A model generated the notes under the pieces. It saw only the letters and a program-made list of their open reading frames with translations, made no database searches and was not told the DNA's origin. A DNA stretch of 64,000 nucleotides, from assembly GCA_049970695.1 (NCBI GenBank), contig JBMFML010000001.1, forward strand, positions 62,001 through 126,000, read 5' to 3'. The position numbers and the translations under genes were made by a program. Source of the stretch: UBA285 sp049970695 (GTDB taxonomy: Archaea; Thermoproteota; Thermoprotei_A; Sulfolobales; Desulfurococcaceae). This document shows positions 43,539 to 52,006 of the stretch, piece by piece. Numbering within the stretch: the stretch's first letter is position 1; each line of letters begins with the position of its first letter.

Positions 43539-44471
43539 CTAGATACTCCCCGCGTGCAGTGGCTTGAGAAGTACGTGGCCAAAACCGGCTGCTCTACCCG
43601 CTCCAACTCCCAGGGTCATTGTGTAGGCAAACACTTCTCTCAGCCAATCCTGTACGCTTATTCTACTGCTCAAGTGATCTCTATACTCCTCGTCAATTCT
43701 GTAATTAACGTAGCCAACTAGTGCGGGCTCGGGTTTTTTTGAGTAGTAAACCCACCTCACTCTCAGACCCCCGAGTGCACTGTATGTCTCATTAAAGAAC
43801 CTGTGCAGGCGCAGTAATTGCCCCATTAAGTTCTTCCTCGCGTACTTGCCCTTGGCGTATAGCATGGCATAAACAGGCGTAGCAAACACGTTGATTGGCG
43901 TCGGCAAGAACGTTTTGACGCGCCTTCTAGGCCTTAAGGGGTCTCGGAGCATTGCTGGAGACGAGAAGACTACTTTCAAGCCATTACTACTAAGCACTCG
44001 GCTCGCTGCTTCGCTTGCAGCGAGGTGGGGGTCTTGGTACTCGATTTCATATAGCTCGAAGCAGGTCCTTTGCCCCATGAAGTCAATGCACTTGGGCATT
44101 TCCTGGAGGCCGGCAATTATCTTGCTTTCATCAATAATGCTGCTATGCACTCCAACGTAGAAGTAGTACACGCCATTCAGCTCAACACGAGTCGGCCTAG
44201 CACTAGCTACTTCTTCGCGACACTTAATGATGTTCTTGCTCTTGCACTCAATGTAGCTGTAAATGCACTTTACTTTGCCCGTTTCGCGGTTGAACACGTA
44301 GAGTGGCGTTATGTGAAGAAGCTTAGGTACAGGCCCTTTCACGGGCTCGAAGTGCTTGCTCAGCTCAGGTATCGACTTTATCAAGAGCGTTTTGACGAGC
44401 TTGCTAGTGTATAAGTAGCCGCTAAACCCCGTTATCCCCACTGTTACTTTAAATAGTGCCAGTTCACCCAA
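43539..44471 (-). CDS. Cas6-like RAMP endoribonuclease, solitary
   Basis: This 310-residue protein has the architecture of Cas6, which cuts CRISPR transcripts. Two ferredoxin-like halves are suggested: an N-terminal one beginning LFKVTVGITGFSGYLYTSKL (split), and a C-terminal one ending in the glycine-rich loop GAGRAAGFGHVLLKP typical of RAMP proteins. FSSPAMLRDP and a KTFLPTPIN stretch lie between. No other cas gene and no repeat array occurs in this window. It could serve arrays elsewhere in the genome, or it may have a separate RNA-processing role. The catalytic His is not obvious: the usual N-terminal His near residue 30-45 is not clear, although HFEP and LLHIT are candidates. Confidence 0.72.
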   Translation of the reverse strand: MGELALFKVTVGITGFSGYLYTSKLVKTLLIKSIPELSKHFEPVKGPVPKLLHITPLYVFNRETGKVKCIYSYIECKSKNIIKCREEVASARPTRVELNGVYYFYVGVHSSIIDESKIIAGLQEMPKCIDFMGQRTCFELYEIEYQDPHLAASEAASRVLSSNGLKVVFSSPAMLRDPLRPRRRVKTFLPTPINVFATPVYAMLYAKGKYARKNLMGQLLRLHRFFNETYSALGGLRVRWVYYSKKPEPALVGYVNYRIDEEYRDHLSSRISVQDWLREVFAYTMTLGVGAGRAAGFGHVLLKPLHAGSI

Positions 44472-44561
44472 TGGCCCCGATCCCCGCAGAAGCCTCTAAC
44501 TAGGCTTAAGTAGTCCACCTAACCTATATGTTTCGAGCCGTGTACTTCAGCGCCGACGCAA

Positions 44562-44601
44562 GGCTCCCAACAAGTACGCTTTCAGCTCTACGTGGGGAGC
44601 C
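44562..44601. repeat. 7-bp inverted repeat between membrane gene and cas6-like gene
   Basis: GGCTCCC (44562-44568) and GGGAGCC (44595-44601) are perfect inverted arms 26 nt apart, just after the stop codon of the membrane protein gene and 91 bp upstream of the Cas6-like start. Could be a 3'-end structure. A TATA-like ACATATAGG on the minus strand (about 44524-44532) probably serves the Cas6-like gene. Confidence 0.35.
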
Positions 44602-44616
44602 GGGGCCGCCTTAACG

Positions 44617-45435
44617 TTACTGCGCTATAAGCAACTTTGTTAAGTGTGCCTCCGCGTCTTCAAGGCCTGTGTAGAGCGAGTATGCGTAGAAGACAAGAGT
44701 CAGCACAACAGCTACTTCTACGATCCACGAGTATGCTCCAAGCATGCTCAGAGTAATGTGGAGAGCTGTGGTCATCAGGAACGCCATTAGCGCGAGTACC
44801 GTGTACTTGAGCGCTCCTGCACCGGTTCTCGTTCTAATTTCATCGAGTACTTTTATGTAGTAGGCACTAGCTACCGTAAAGGCGAGCAGAGATACCAGTA
44901 TTAATAGGTCTATGTAAATTAGCTGAGACTCCACGTACTCGTCGATCCACCCAGTTCTAGTCCACAGCAAGTAGATTCTAGCAATAGGAGACTTGGCCCA
45001 CAGCTCTGCTTCAATGAACTTGCTGACTAGTAGCTCGTATAGCTTGTTAAACGACAAAGCCACTGCTAGGAGGACTCCGGCGAGCACTAACAAGGATGCC
45101 AGTAATGACAGTTGATAGATTCTGGCATGCTTCCCCACAATTGCGCGCAAGCGAGAAGAGGCCTTGAGCTGGGCGGCACTGTATACTAGCATGGCTAGTG
45201 GTAGAGTAGCTGCCGTTATGCAGATTCTAAGTGCGTAGTATAGTGCTGCCAGCTTTATGAGTGCTCCATGAGGAAGCGCTGCAACATCCAGTACTGCGTA
45301 CAAGTAGAATGTTGAAATAAGCCAGTTAATCAAATACGACACTGGAAACACCGCTAGTGCTGCGAGTACCGAGATCTTTGAAGTCGCAAATCCGCGTAGT
45401 AAAGCAATTACGTCCTGCGTGGGCCCCTGATTCAA
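44617..45435 (-). CDS. Polytopic membrane protein of unknown function
   Basis: This 272-residue protein has about six hydrophobic helices (approximately residues 20-45, 55-85, 105-130, 170-195, 208-230 and 235-255), short polar loops and one longer loop (about 135-168, ending WTRTGWIDEYVE) that may be extracytoplasmic. No family motif is recognised. It lies upstream of the Cas6-like gene on the same strand with a 145-bp gap, so a functional link is not implied. Confidence 0.65.
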   Translation of the reverse strand: MNQGPTQDVIALLRGFATSKISVLAALAVFPVSYLINWLISTFYLYAVLDVAALPHGALIKLAALYYALRICITAATLPLAMLVYSAAQLKASSRLRAIVGKHARIYQLSLLASLLVLAGVLLAVALSFNKLYELLVSKFIEAELWAKSPIARIYLLWTRTGWIDEYVESQLIYIDLLILVSLLAFTVASAYYIKVLDEIRTRTGAGALKYTVLALMAFLMTTALHITLSMLGAYSWIVEVAVVLTLVFYAYSLYTGLEDAEAHLTKLLIAQ

Positions 45436-45508
45436 CGCTACGCACCTAGAGGCGGCCTTGCGAAGTCTCTCTGCGTTTTTTGCTACTCAGAGCTTTTTTG
45501 CGCCCAAA

Positions 45509-45517
45509 GTTATAATA
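45509..45517 (+). promoter_or_regulatory. TATA box of the DUF711 gene
   Basis: GTTATAATA lies about 80 nt before ATG 45588 and 100 nt before GTG 45618. The transcript start would be near 45540. Confidence 0.45.
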
Positions 45518-45587
45518 CTGCTACTCGGCTTAATAGCAGATCGGGATGACGAGGGCTGTACTCGCAGATGTGTGAAGACTCCATTGA

Positions 45588-46688
45588 ATGCCGACCGCTC
45601 AACGGGGGCGTTGCCGCGTGGCGAAGCTCGGCTTGAAGCCTACTATTAGAGCGCTGACTTTTTTCACGGGGAATGTGAGCTCGGTTTTCGAGCTTAGGAG
45701 GGAGCTTGAACACGCAATTGAAATCCTGCAACTAGCCGAAAGCATGCTCAGCGAGCTTGGATACAAAGTTTTCACGAAGAGAGTTAGCTTCCCCGGCTTA
45801 TCTGCCCACTTGGCTTTTAAACTACTCGACATGCTCGAAAGAGGCGTTTTGGCAAGCACGGGCTATTCGAGGGATCTTAGCTCAAACGACGTTGCCGAGC
45901 TAGCTAGTCAGGGCATTTACGTGCCGATTCTACACAGAAGCGAGCCAAGCATAGACCACGCCAAGAAGTACTCTGAAATTATTCATAGTGCCTCTAAAAG
46001 AAGCTACGTTGCCGCGACGAGAATTTCCGTAGGCTTTCACCAAGAAGAATTTGTCACACCATACTACCCGGACTCTTCAAGCCCCGGAAGGCGCTTCATA
46101 GGGCTTGCGCTCTTGTACCCTGACCTGCTGCTAGAACTCCTTAAGCAGGGACTCGAACTCGAGGAGTCCGTGAAGCTCGTTTTGGAGTCAGTTGAGCCCA
46201 TTATCAGGCTGCTCAAATCGCTAACGGGCCTAGAGGTTTACGTCGATTACAGCCTTTCTCCCTGGATGGAGAGCAGTGTTGCTGGCATATACGAGGTGCT
46301 CGGCTACTCCGTACTGAGCCCTGGAGCGGCCTACTTGACTTGGCTAGTAAACAAGTACATTACCGAGTACTCTAACCCCGACGCCAGAGTAGGCTTTAAC
46401 GAGGTTATGCTGCCTTACGCCGAAGATAGCCTGCTGATGAAGTACGGGGCCCAGGGGCTCCTCAAAGCCCGGGACTTCTTGGTGTATGCCTCAACCTGCG
46501 TGGCTGGAGTTGACATGATAGTAGTGCACGAAGACGTGCACACGCTGGCAAAGCTCATTGCAAGTACTATGGCGCTAGCCAGAGTTAAGAATAGACCGCT
46601 GTCCTTTAGGGCAATACCGGTTTCAGAAAATCCCGGCGAAGTCGCCTACATTGAGAGATTTGGGCACGTCCCTGTGCTAAGCTACTGA
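45588..46688 (+). CDS. DUF711/UPF0210-like protein
   Basis: This protein of about 356-366 residues resembles the DUF711 (UPF0210) family, an alpha/beta fold related to glycyl-radical and anaerobic-metabolism neighbourhoods. Recognisable features are an early IRALTFFTG strand, a FVTPYYPDSSSPGRRFIGLALLYP stretch (split) and a C-terminal STCVAGVDMIVV segment. The biochemical role of the family is not established. The start may be ATG 45588 or GTG 45618; the latter gives the cleaner N-terminus AKLGLKPTIRAL. It precedes moaD on the same strand and faces the purine island. Confidence 0.7.
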   Translation: MPTAQRGRCRVAKLGLKPTIRALTFFTGNVSSVFELRRELEHAIEILQLAESMLSELGYKVFTKRVSFPGLSAHLAFKLLDMLERGVLASTGYSRDLSSNDVAELASQGIYVPILHRSEPSIDHAKKYSEIIHSASKRSYVAATRISVGFHQEEFVTPYYPDSSSPGRRFIGLALLYPDLLLELLKQGLELEESVKLVLESVEPIIRLLKSLTGLEVYVDYSLSPWMESSVAGIYEVLGYSVLSPGAAYLTWLVNKYITEYSNPDARVGFNEVMLPYAEDSLLMKYGAQGLLKARDFLVYASTCVAGVDMIVVHEDVHTLAKLIASTMALARVKNRPLSFRAIPVSENPGEVAYIERFGHVPVLSY

Positions 46689-46781
46689 TAGCGCGATTCC
46701 GCTCTCGATTGTTGCTTTCTGGCTACCTCTTAATACCCCCTATGGGCGGTTCTCTAATACAAAGACGGTTGGTGCCCGCAC

Positions 46782-47045
46782 TTGAAGATTACCGTGGTCT
46801 TGCTTGGTAGAGCTAGTGAACTGGCAGGCACCAACATCGTTGAGCTAGAGCTGCCCGAGGGCTCTAAGGTGCGAGATCTAATGAAGGCCCTGGGTGAAAG
46901 AGTCAACCCAGTCCTCGCCGAGAGGTACTTCAAGGGCCACTACGTATTCGTAGTGTACGTAAATGGCGTTGCAATAGACAATCCAGATACCGTGTTGAAA
47001 GATGGAGATAGAGTGGCGCTGATAACGCCTGAAATGGGTGGTTGA
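46782..47045 (+). CDS. moaD: MoaD/ThiS-family sulfur carrier
   Basis: This 87-residue beta-grasp protein ends in a double glycine (EMGG), which is adenylated and thiocarboxylated to deliver sulfur for molybdopterin or tungstopterin synthesis. KVRDLMKALGE and VLKDGDRVALITPEMGG (the latter the C-terminal signature) fit MoaD. It lies beside genes for pterin-dependent oxidation (xanthine dehydrogenase-type subunit at 63.9 kb; AOR at 1 kb), so specialised cofactor supply is plausible. A TATA-like CTCTTAATACC at about 46726-46736 indicates its own promoter. TTG start. Confidence 0.88.
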   Translation: MKITVVLLGRASELAGTNIVELELPEGSKVRDLMKALGERVNPVLAERYFKGHYVFVVYVNGVAIDNPDTVLKDGDRVALITPEMGG

Positions 47046-47081
47046 GCGAGAACAAGGAAAAATGCTATTTGAGGCGAGAAG

Positions 47082-48464
47082 TCACTTCACGTAGTCCAGC
47101 TGAGGAGCGCCCTTGCTGAGGAGCCTGTCCCACAGTTTCTCAACGACTTTGTGCACGTAGTCTATGCTCTTTTCCTCGTCTACATTTACTAGCCTGCCGT
47201 TTCTGAGAACAAACCTCCCATTAACAATGACCGTGTCGACGTCTTTACTGCTAAACGTGTTGATCAAGTGCCCATATATTGTCTGCGCATTAACTGGGGT
47301 GTTTGGCGCCTTGGGCCTGATAATAGTGATGTCCGCTTTTTTGCCCGGCTCGATAGACCCCAGTACTTCGTCTTGGTGGAACATCTTGGCTACATTAACA
47401 GTGGCCATTTCAAAGACCTGAAGTGGCGTCATGACGCGCGGATCCCTCCTCCAAACCTTGTGGAGCAGGTAAGCTGCGCGCATGTTCTCGAAGTGGTCAA
47501 ATATGTAGCCATCGTTGCCGAGCCCCACGTTAATTCCCATCTTGAGCATTTCTGGAACCTTGGCTACTCCCACGGCATTTAGCATATTGCTCATCGGGTT
47601 GTGTGCCACGTGGGCCCCCGTCTCCCGCACTATTTCGAGCTCGTCGTCCGTGGCTTGAACCAGGTGAACTAAGTGTGTGTAGCTGTCGAGGAAGCCCAGT
47701 TTCTTCATTCTCTCGATGGGCCTGAGCCCGTACCGCTCAATGTTGTGGTAGACGTCTACTAGGCCTTCTTCGGCGTGTATTGCTATGAGTGCTTTGTGCT
47801 TCTTCGCGAGGTCCTTTGCTTTTATCATCAAGTCATCTTTGACTGTAAAGCTGGCATGCACGTAGACGGCGCCCTTGACTAGCTTCGAATCGTCATAGTT
47901 GTTCTTGAGTATGAACCTCTCGTTCTCCTTCAGCCCCTCGTAGCCCTCTTGGTCGCTACGGCGTTGAGTAGCTTCAAATGATATGAACCCCCTTAATCCG
48001 ACTTCGCTAACTCCTCTTTCAATGTAGTCTAGCACTCCGTGTATTGCATTAGGGCTGCTGATGTTGTCAAAGAAGTTTGTAACGCCTGACTTGGCAAACA
48101 GTATAGACCCCATTAGAGCCGATGCATAGGCGTCTTCGTAGGTCAGCAATACGTCCAGGGCCCACCATATTCTTTGCAAGTTTTGCTGAAAGTCTGTTGG
48201 GGGCTCTATTTTGCCGAACCAAGGGCTTCCGGTTAGGAGCAGTCCGTAGAAGTGGGTATGCGCGCACTGGAGTCCCGGTATTACGACGCTCTTCCTGGCA
48301 CTCACTACTTCTTCAGCTGCAAACTTGTCAAGCCCGTCTCCAACGCCGACGCCAACAATAGTACCACCACGTATAGCCACGTAGCCTCTTTCGATGACGC
48401 GCCTTTCAGCGTTCATTGTCACAATTAGTCCTTCAGAAATTAGGATGTCTACTTTTTCTCGCAA
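47082..48464 (-). CDS. ssnA: SsnA-like amidohydrolase/aminohydrolase
   Basis: This 460-residue COG0402 metal-dependent deaminase has CAHTHFYG (HxH), an AIHAEEGLVD metal His, HLVHLVQ, NPMSNML and LGNDGY (final Asp). It shares with E. coli SsnA the blocks DFxxxLxxxWWxLDxxL, KSGxT, SPxxI, VGLRxxxxFExTxR and ENxRF, which are not general features of the superfamily. SsnA is encoded in the bacterial anaerobic purine/urate catabolic cluster. The reaction is presumably hydrolytic deamination or ring opening of a purine-derived intermediate. TTG start after GCGGTGATG. It is last of the minus-strand run that begins with the nucleoside importer and has its own TATA. Confidence 0.83.
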   Translation of the reverse strand: MREKVDILISEGLIVTMNAERRVIERGYVAIRGGTIVGVGVGDGLDKFAAEEVVSARKSVVIPGLQCAHTHFYGLLLTGSPWFGKIEPPTDFQQNLQRIWWALDVLLTYEDAYASALMGSILFAKSGVTNFFDNISSPNAIHGVLDYIERGVSEVGLRGFISFEATQRRSDQEGYEGLKENERFILKNNYDDSKLVKGAVYVHASFTVKDDLMIKAKDLAKKHKALIAIHAEEGLVDVYHNIERYGLRPIERMKKLGFLDSYTHLVHLVQATDDELEIVRETGAHVAHNPMSNMLNAVGVAKVPEMLKMGINVGLGNDGYIFDHFENMRAAYLLHKVWRRDPRVMTPLQVFEMATVNVAKMFHQDEVLGSIEPGKKADITIIRPKAPNTPVNAQTIYGHLINTFSSKDVDTVIVNGRFVLRNGRLVNVDEEKSIDYVHKVVEKLWDRLLSKGAPQLDYVK

Positions 48465-48502
48465 GCTGCATCACCGCTTCAAGTCCTACTCTAACTGGAC
48501 GT

Positions 48503-48516
48503 GGTTAATTAAAGTT
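48503..48516 (-). promoter_or_regulatory. Promoter of the ssnA-like gene
   Basis: AACTTTAATTAACC on the minus strand lies between the adenine deaminase stop and the ssnA-like start, about 40-50 nt before the latter. A T5 tract (minus strand, about 48543-48547) ends the adenine deaminase message just before it. Confidence 0.5.
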
Positions 48517-48553
48517 ACAGCGCAGAGGGAGGGGGCGCGTTGCTAAAAAGAAG

Positions 48554-50365
48554 CTAGGACTCGGCTATGAGGGGTATCACCTTGCCCTTCTTTACGTCGA
48601 CGAGTCCTCTATCCGTTATCCTGAGCTCCGGTATTACTGGAAGAGATACTAGCGACAGTGTCATGAAGAAGGGTTCGAAGTCCACACCGTAAGCTTTCAG
48701 CTTTTCCACCATGTCGATATACCGTTCGAGCACTTTTTCAGGCTCTTCAATGCTCATTAAACCAGCGAGCTTCAAGGGGATTTCACTGACCACAGAGCCG
48801 TTGGCCACCACTACTATGCCGCCTTGAATCTCAACCACCCTCTTTATGGCTAGTTTAATGTCGCTCTCACTCCACCCGGCGTATATTAAGTTGTGCGTGT
48901 CGTGGGCAATAGTCTGCGCTATGGCGCCTGCTTTTAGCGGAAGGCCCTTTACAAATCCGGTACTGTGAGCATCACACTTGCAGTGCCTATTGATTACGCC
49001 AACATACATTACGCCTTTCTCGGCATCGGGCTTTATGTGCCCGCTACTCGTGACCTCTAACTCTTCGACAACGCGTTTAGTGAGTGCGGAACCGGGCTTG
49101 ACCTCAATTACGTTTACTCTCACCTTCCCCTTAGTCGGTGGGGCTTTTGGTGCAACTTCTAGCCTATCTACAAAGTCTAGGGCCAGCTTAACCGTGTTTA
49201 GAGCCTTCTCGGGGTAACTGTGTGCTGGCAGGTTTTTCACCAGCCTCTTTTCGCGGTATATTACCTCGCCATTAGCCAGCACGGTGTGGGGGTCTATGTG
49301 ATCAATCCTGCTCGTTAGCACTACGTCGCCGAGCCTTCCAGGCGCTACTATTCCAATGTGGTCTTCCAGGTGTAGCCTGAGTGCGGGGTTTATGGTGGCG
49401 TACTGTATTGCCTTCACCGGGTCTAGCCCGTGTTCTATTGCCTCGTTCACTATTCTATCCATGTGCCCCCTCAGCACCAGATCCAGCACGTTCACGTCGT
49501 CGCTTACAAAAGCGCAGAGCTTGCAGTCTTTCTCCTTTACGAGCTTTACTAGCTCGGGCAGGTCTCTCCAAGCACTGCCCTGCCTCATATAGACGTACAT
49601 CCCACGCCTTGCTTTTTCAAGTGCCTCTTCAGCGCTTGTCGACTCGTGGTCGCTGAGTATGCCGGCTGCTATATACGCATTCAGCTCCTCGCAGCAAAGC
49701 ATTGGAGCGTGTCCATCGACGAGCAGCCTCTTCTCGTGAGCCGCCCTTATCTTCTCAAACGCTTCTCTGTTGCCCCTCAAGACGCTTATAAAGTCCATTA
49801 CCTCTCCAAGCCCAATAACGTTGTCAAGCCCCAGGGCGCTCTCCACATCCTTTGAAGAAACTACTGCTGATGGCGTTTCGAGCCCGAGCTCGGGGCTTGT
49901 AGGAGGGACGCAACTTGGCACTTCAAGGAGTATTTTGAGAGGAGACTTAGCGGCTGCTTCAGAAAACAGCTTAAAGCCCTCGAGACCAAGCACGTTTACT
50001 ACTTCGTGGGGGTCGGCTACAACAGTCGTAGTCCCGTGTCTCAGCGCTACTTTTGAAAAGCCTAGTGGGTCTAGCAAGCTCGATTCTATGTGAACGTGGA
50101 GGTCTATAAAGCCGGGTATTGCATAGCTCTGCTTTCCATCAATAACTAGTGTATAAGGGCCCTTGAACTTGTCAACCTTGCTCGCCTCGACAATACCCGC
50201 AATTCTCCTGCCTTTCAGCACTATGCCTACATTTTCGAGCACCTCGCCCATATTGACCTCTACGAGGTTAACCCCGGAGATCACGGTATCCGCTGGTTGA
50301 AGGCCAAGAGCAGTCTCGAGAAGCGAGAGGCGCTCCTCCACGTTGTAGTGAAATAGCTTCAACAA
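48554..50365 (-). CDS. ade: Adenine deaminase
   Basis: This 603-residue enzyme converts adenine to hypoxanthine and ammonia. It has the AdeC/YerA arrangement: an N-terminal beta sandwich, PGFIDLHVHIESSL (HxH), HGTTTVVADPHEV, DGHAPML, SDHEST, CAFVSDDV with the catalytic Asp, and the C-terminal domain with HCKCDAHSTGFVKG and AHDTHNLI. Length is normal. Start at TTG 50365 (or the next TTG), with AAGGTGG upstream. It follows the COG0402 deaminase by 186 bp and has its own TATA and an inverted repeat at the transcript start. It feeds hypoxanthine to the xanthine dehydrogenase-type enzyme at 63.9 kb. Confidence 0.96.
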   Translation of the reverse strand: MLKLFHYNVEERLSLLETALGLQPADTVISGVNLVEVNMGEVLENVGIVLKGRRIAGIVEASKVDKFKGPYTLVIDGKQSYAIPGFIDLHVHIESSLLDPLGFSKVALRHGTTTVVADPHEVVNVLGLEGFKLFSEAAAKSPLKILLEVPSCVPPTSPELGLETPSAVVSSKDVESALGLDNVIGLGEVMDFISVLRGNREAFEKIRAAHEKRLLVDGHAPMLCCEELNAYIAAGILSDHESTSAEEALEKARRGMYVYMRQGSAWRDLPELVKLVKEKDCKLCAFVSDDVNVLDLVLRGHMDRIVNEAIEHGLDPVKAIQYATINPALRLHLEDHIGIVAPGRLGDVVLTSRIDHIDPHTVLANGEVIYREKRLVKNLPAHSYPEKALNTVKLALDFVDRLEVAPKAPPTKGKVRVNVIEVKPGSALTKRVVEELEVTSSGHIKPDAEKGVMYVGVINRHCKCDAHSTGFVKGLPLKAGAIAQTIAHDTHNLIYAGWSESDIKLAIKRVVEIQGGIVVVANGSVVSEIPLKLAGLMSIEEPEKVLERYIDMVEKLKAYGVDFEPFFMTLSLVSLPVIPELRITDRGLVDVKKGKVIPLIAES

Positions 50366-50382
50366 ACCACCTTAGGACCCAG

Positions 50383-50409
50383 CTTTTGGTTTTTGAGTAA
50401 AAACAAAAG
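50383..50409. promoter_or_regulatory. Inverted repeat at the ade transcript start, possible operator
   Basis: CTTTTGGTTTTT (50383-50394) and AAAAACAAAAG (50399-50409) form a nearly perfect palindrome with a 4-nt GAGT centre; one base is missing from the right arm. It lies just downstream of the ade TATA box, over the expected transcript start, a usual position for archaeal repressor sites. It could alternatively form a weak A/U hairpin in the leader. Confidence 0.45.
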
Positions 50410-50414
50410 GTGCC

Positions 50415-50427
50415 CCTTAAAAAGCCT
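50415..50427 (-). promoter_or_regulatory. TATA box of ade
   Basis: AGGCTTTTTAAGG on the minus strand, about 50-60 nt before the TTG start. The remaining 50428-50551 holds no further feature that I can identify. Confidence 0.5.
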
Positions 50428-50551
50428 ACATATAGCAAGTCCGAGTAGAAGCGAGTCGAGCACGGGGCTCCCGATGGAGGCACCTAAAGCCCGGTTCCGG
50501 CCTTTGCTAAAAAGCACTGTGCTGAGAACTCGCCTGCAGGTCTGCGCCGGG

Positions 50552-51952
50552 CTAGAGTACGGGCCACTTCAGGTCAGGCTCTCTGCATATTCCCGCGCGC
50601 TCGTAAAGACTGCGGGCCGCTTTCTCGGCCTCTTCTATTACCTTCTCCTCGTCTAGTGTGAGGACTTTCCTATTGAACATTACGAGCTTCCCATCGATTA
50701 TACTGTGCTTCACGTCGTATCCCGTTGCCGCGTAGACTAGGTGCGAAACGGGATTGTTAAGCGGGTGCAGGTGCGGCTGCCAGTAGTCGACTACAATGAT
50801 GTCTGCCCGCTTTCCTTTCTCAATACTGCCCGTAATGTGGTCTATCATTAGGGCCCGGGCGCCCCTAATGGTCGCCATTTCCAGAACGTCCTCCGCCCTA
50901 ATCGCGTCGGCTCTCAAAGTCCTTAAGGGCTGTAGTAGTGCGGCGTGCTTCATTTCTCTCATTAAGTCATAGGCATTGTTGCTTGGACCGCCATCCGTTC
51001 CCAGCGCGACGTTTACTCCTGCTTTGAGCATGTCAGAAACCCTTGCCGCGCCACTAGCTAGCTTCATGTTGCTCGATGGGTTGTGAGAGACGTTTGTAGA
51101 TGTTCTAGCTAGTAGCTGGATTTCGTCGTCTGTTACCCAAACCACGTGGACGAGAACTACGTCCCTACCCGTGAGCCCAAGCCAGTGGGCAAATTCAACG
51201 GGCTTTTTACCGAAGTACCTAGTAGTGTACTCTACGTCCTCCCTTACTTCCGCTAAGTGCATTGTTATGCCTGTCTTGAGCTCCCTGGCCCTGCTTGCTA
51301 TTTCTCTGTAGAGCTCTAAGCTGACTGCTCCAGGCGTGCGAGGCCCAAACCATATCCACGTCCTGTTGTCCCAGCCGTGGTACTTGTAGTAAAGCCTAAT
51401 AGTGTCTTTCAGGCTGACGTCTCCAGCTTCTACCAGCCCTTCGTGCAGTACTCCCTCTTCTGTGGCGTAGCCCCTTAAGTCCATGACGTGCCTTGCTATT
51501 GCAGCGCGCAGTCCTGTAGCGTGGATAGCTTCTATGATCTCATCCGGCCCATACCTCCCGACAAGCCCTGTTTCGAGAAAGCTTGTCGTCCCAGTTTTTA
51601 TCATTTCGAGGGCAACGAGTCTTGCCGAGGCAAGCGCTTCTTCCTTGGTGTAGTTGCCCTGTAGAGGCCAAACCCGGTCTTTAAGCCACGGTATTAGCGG
51701 TAAGTAGTCTGCGCACGCGCGTAGCAATCCCTGTGCTAAGTGCACGTGAGTGTTTACAAGACCTGGCAGAGCGATGTCTCTCTCGGCGTTTATTAATACG
51801 TCTGCGTGGCTTTTGTAGTGCTTATCCAGCTCCTCGTACTTGCCTACGTCGACTATTACGCCGTCTTCTACCGCAATACCGCCTTTCTTTATAATTCTCC
51901 GCTGAGAATCCATTGTTATGACCCAGCCAGCTCTTATGTAAATGTCGACCAC
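50552..51952 (-). CDS. COG0402 amidohydrolase, probable guanine/8-oxoguanine or other purine deaminase
   Basis: This 466-residue metal-dependent deaminase has the motifs NTHVHLAQ (HxH), MHLAEVRED, HVVWVTDDE, NPSSNMKLASG and GTDGGPSNN. Its overall shape is that of the ATZ/TRZ/guanine deaminase/SAH deaminase group. It differs from the SsnA-like protein at 47-48.5 kb, lacking the WWxLD and FExTxR blocks. It starts 54 bp after the permease gene with GGTGAGG before GTG 51952, so it is probably the last gene of the nucleoside importer operon. That context favours a purine base or nucleoside substrate. MTA/SAH deaminase and cytosine deaminase cannot be excluded. Confidence 0.83.
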   Translation of the reverse strand: MVDIYIRAGWVITMDSQRRIIKKGGIAVEDGVIVDVGKYEELDKHYKSHADVLINAERDIALPGLVNTHVHLAQGLLRACADYLPLIPWLKDRVWPLQGNYTKEEALASARLVALEMIKTGTTSFLETGLVGRYGPDEIIEAIHATGLRAAIARHVMDLRGYATEEGVLHEGLVEAGDVSLKDTIRLYYKYHGWDNRTWIWFGPRTPGAVSLELYREIASRARELKTGITMHLAEVREDVEYTTRYFGKKPVEFAHWLGLTGRDVVLVHVVWVTDDEIQLLARTSTNVSHNPSSNMKLASGAARVSDMLKAGVNVALGTDGGPSNNAYDLMREMKHAALLQPLRTLRADAIRAEDVLEMATIRGARALMIDHITGSIEKGKRADIIVVDYWQPHLHPLNNPVSHLVYAATGYDVKHSIIDGKLVMFNRKVLTLDEEKVIEEAEKAARSLYERAGICREPDLKWPVL

Positions 51953-52006
51953 GCTACCTCACCCTGCTCGAAAACACAACTAGGTACATTACTTGATTGC
52001 ACCCCA

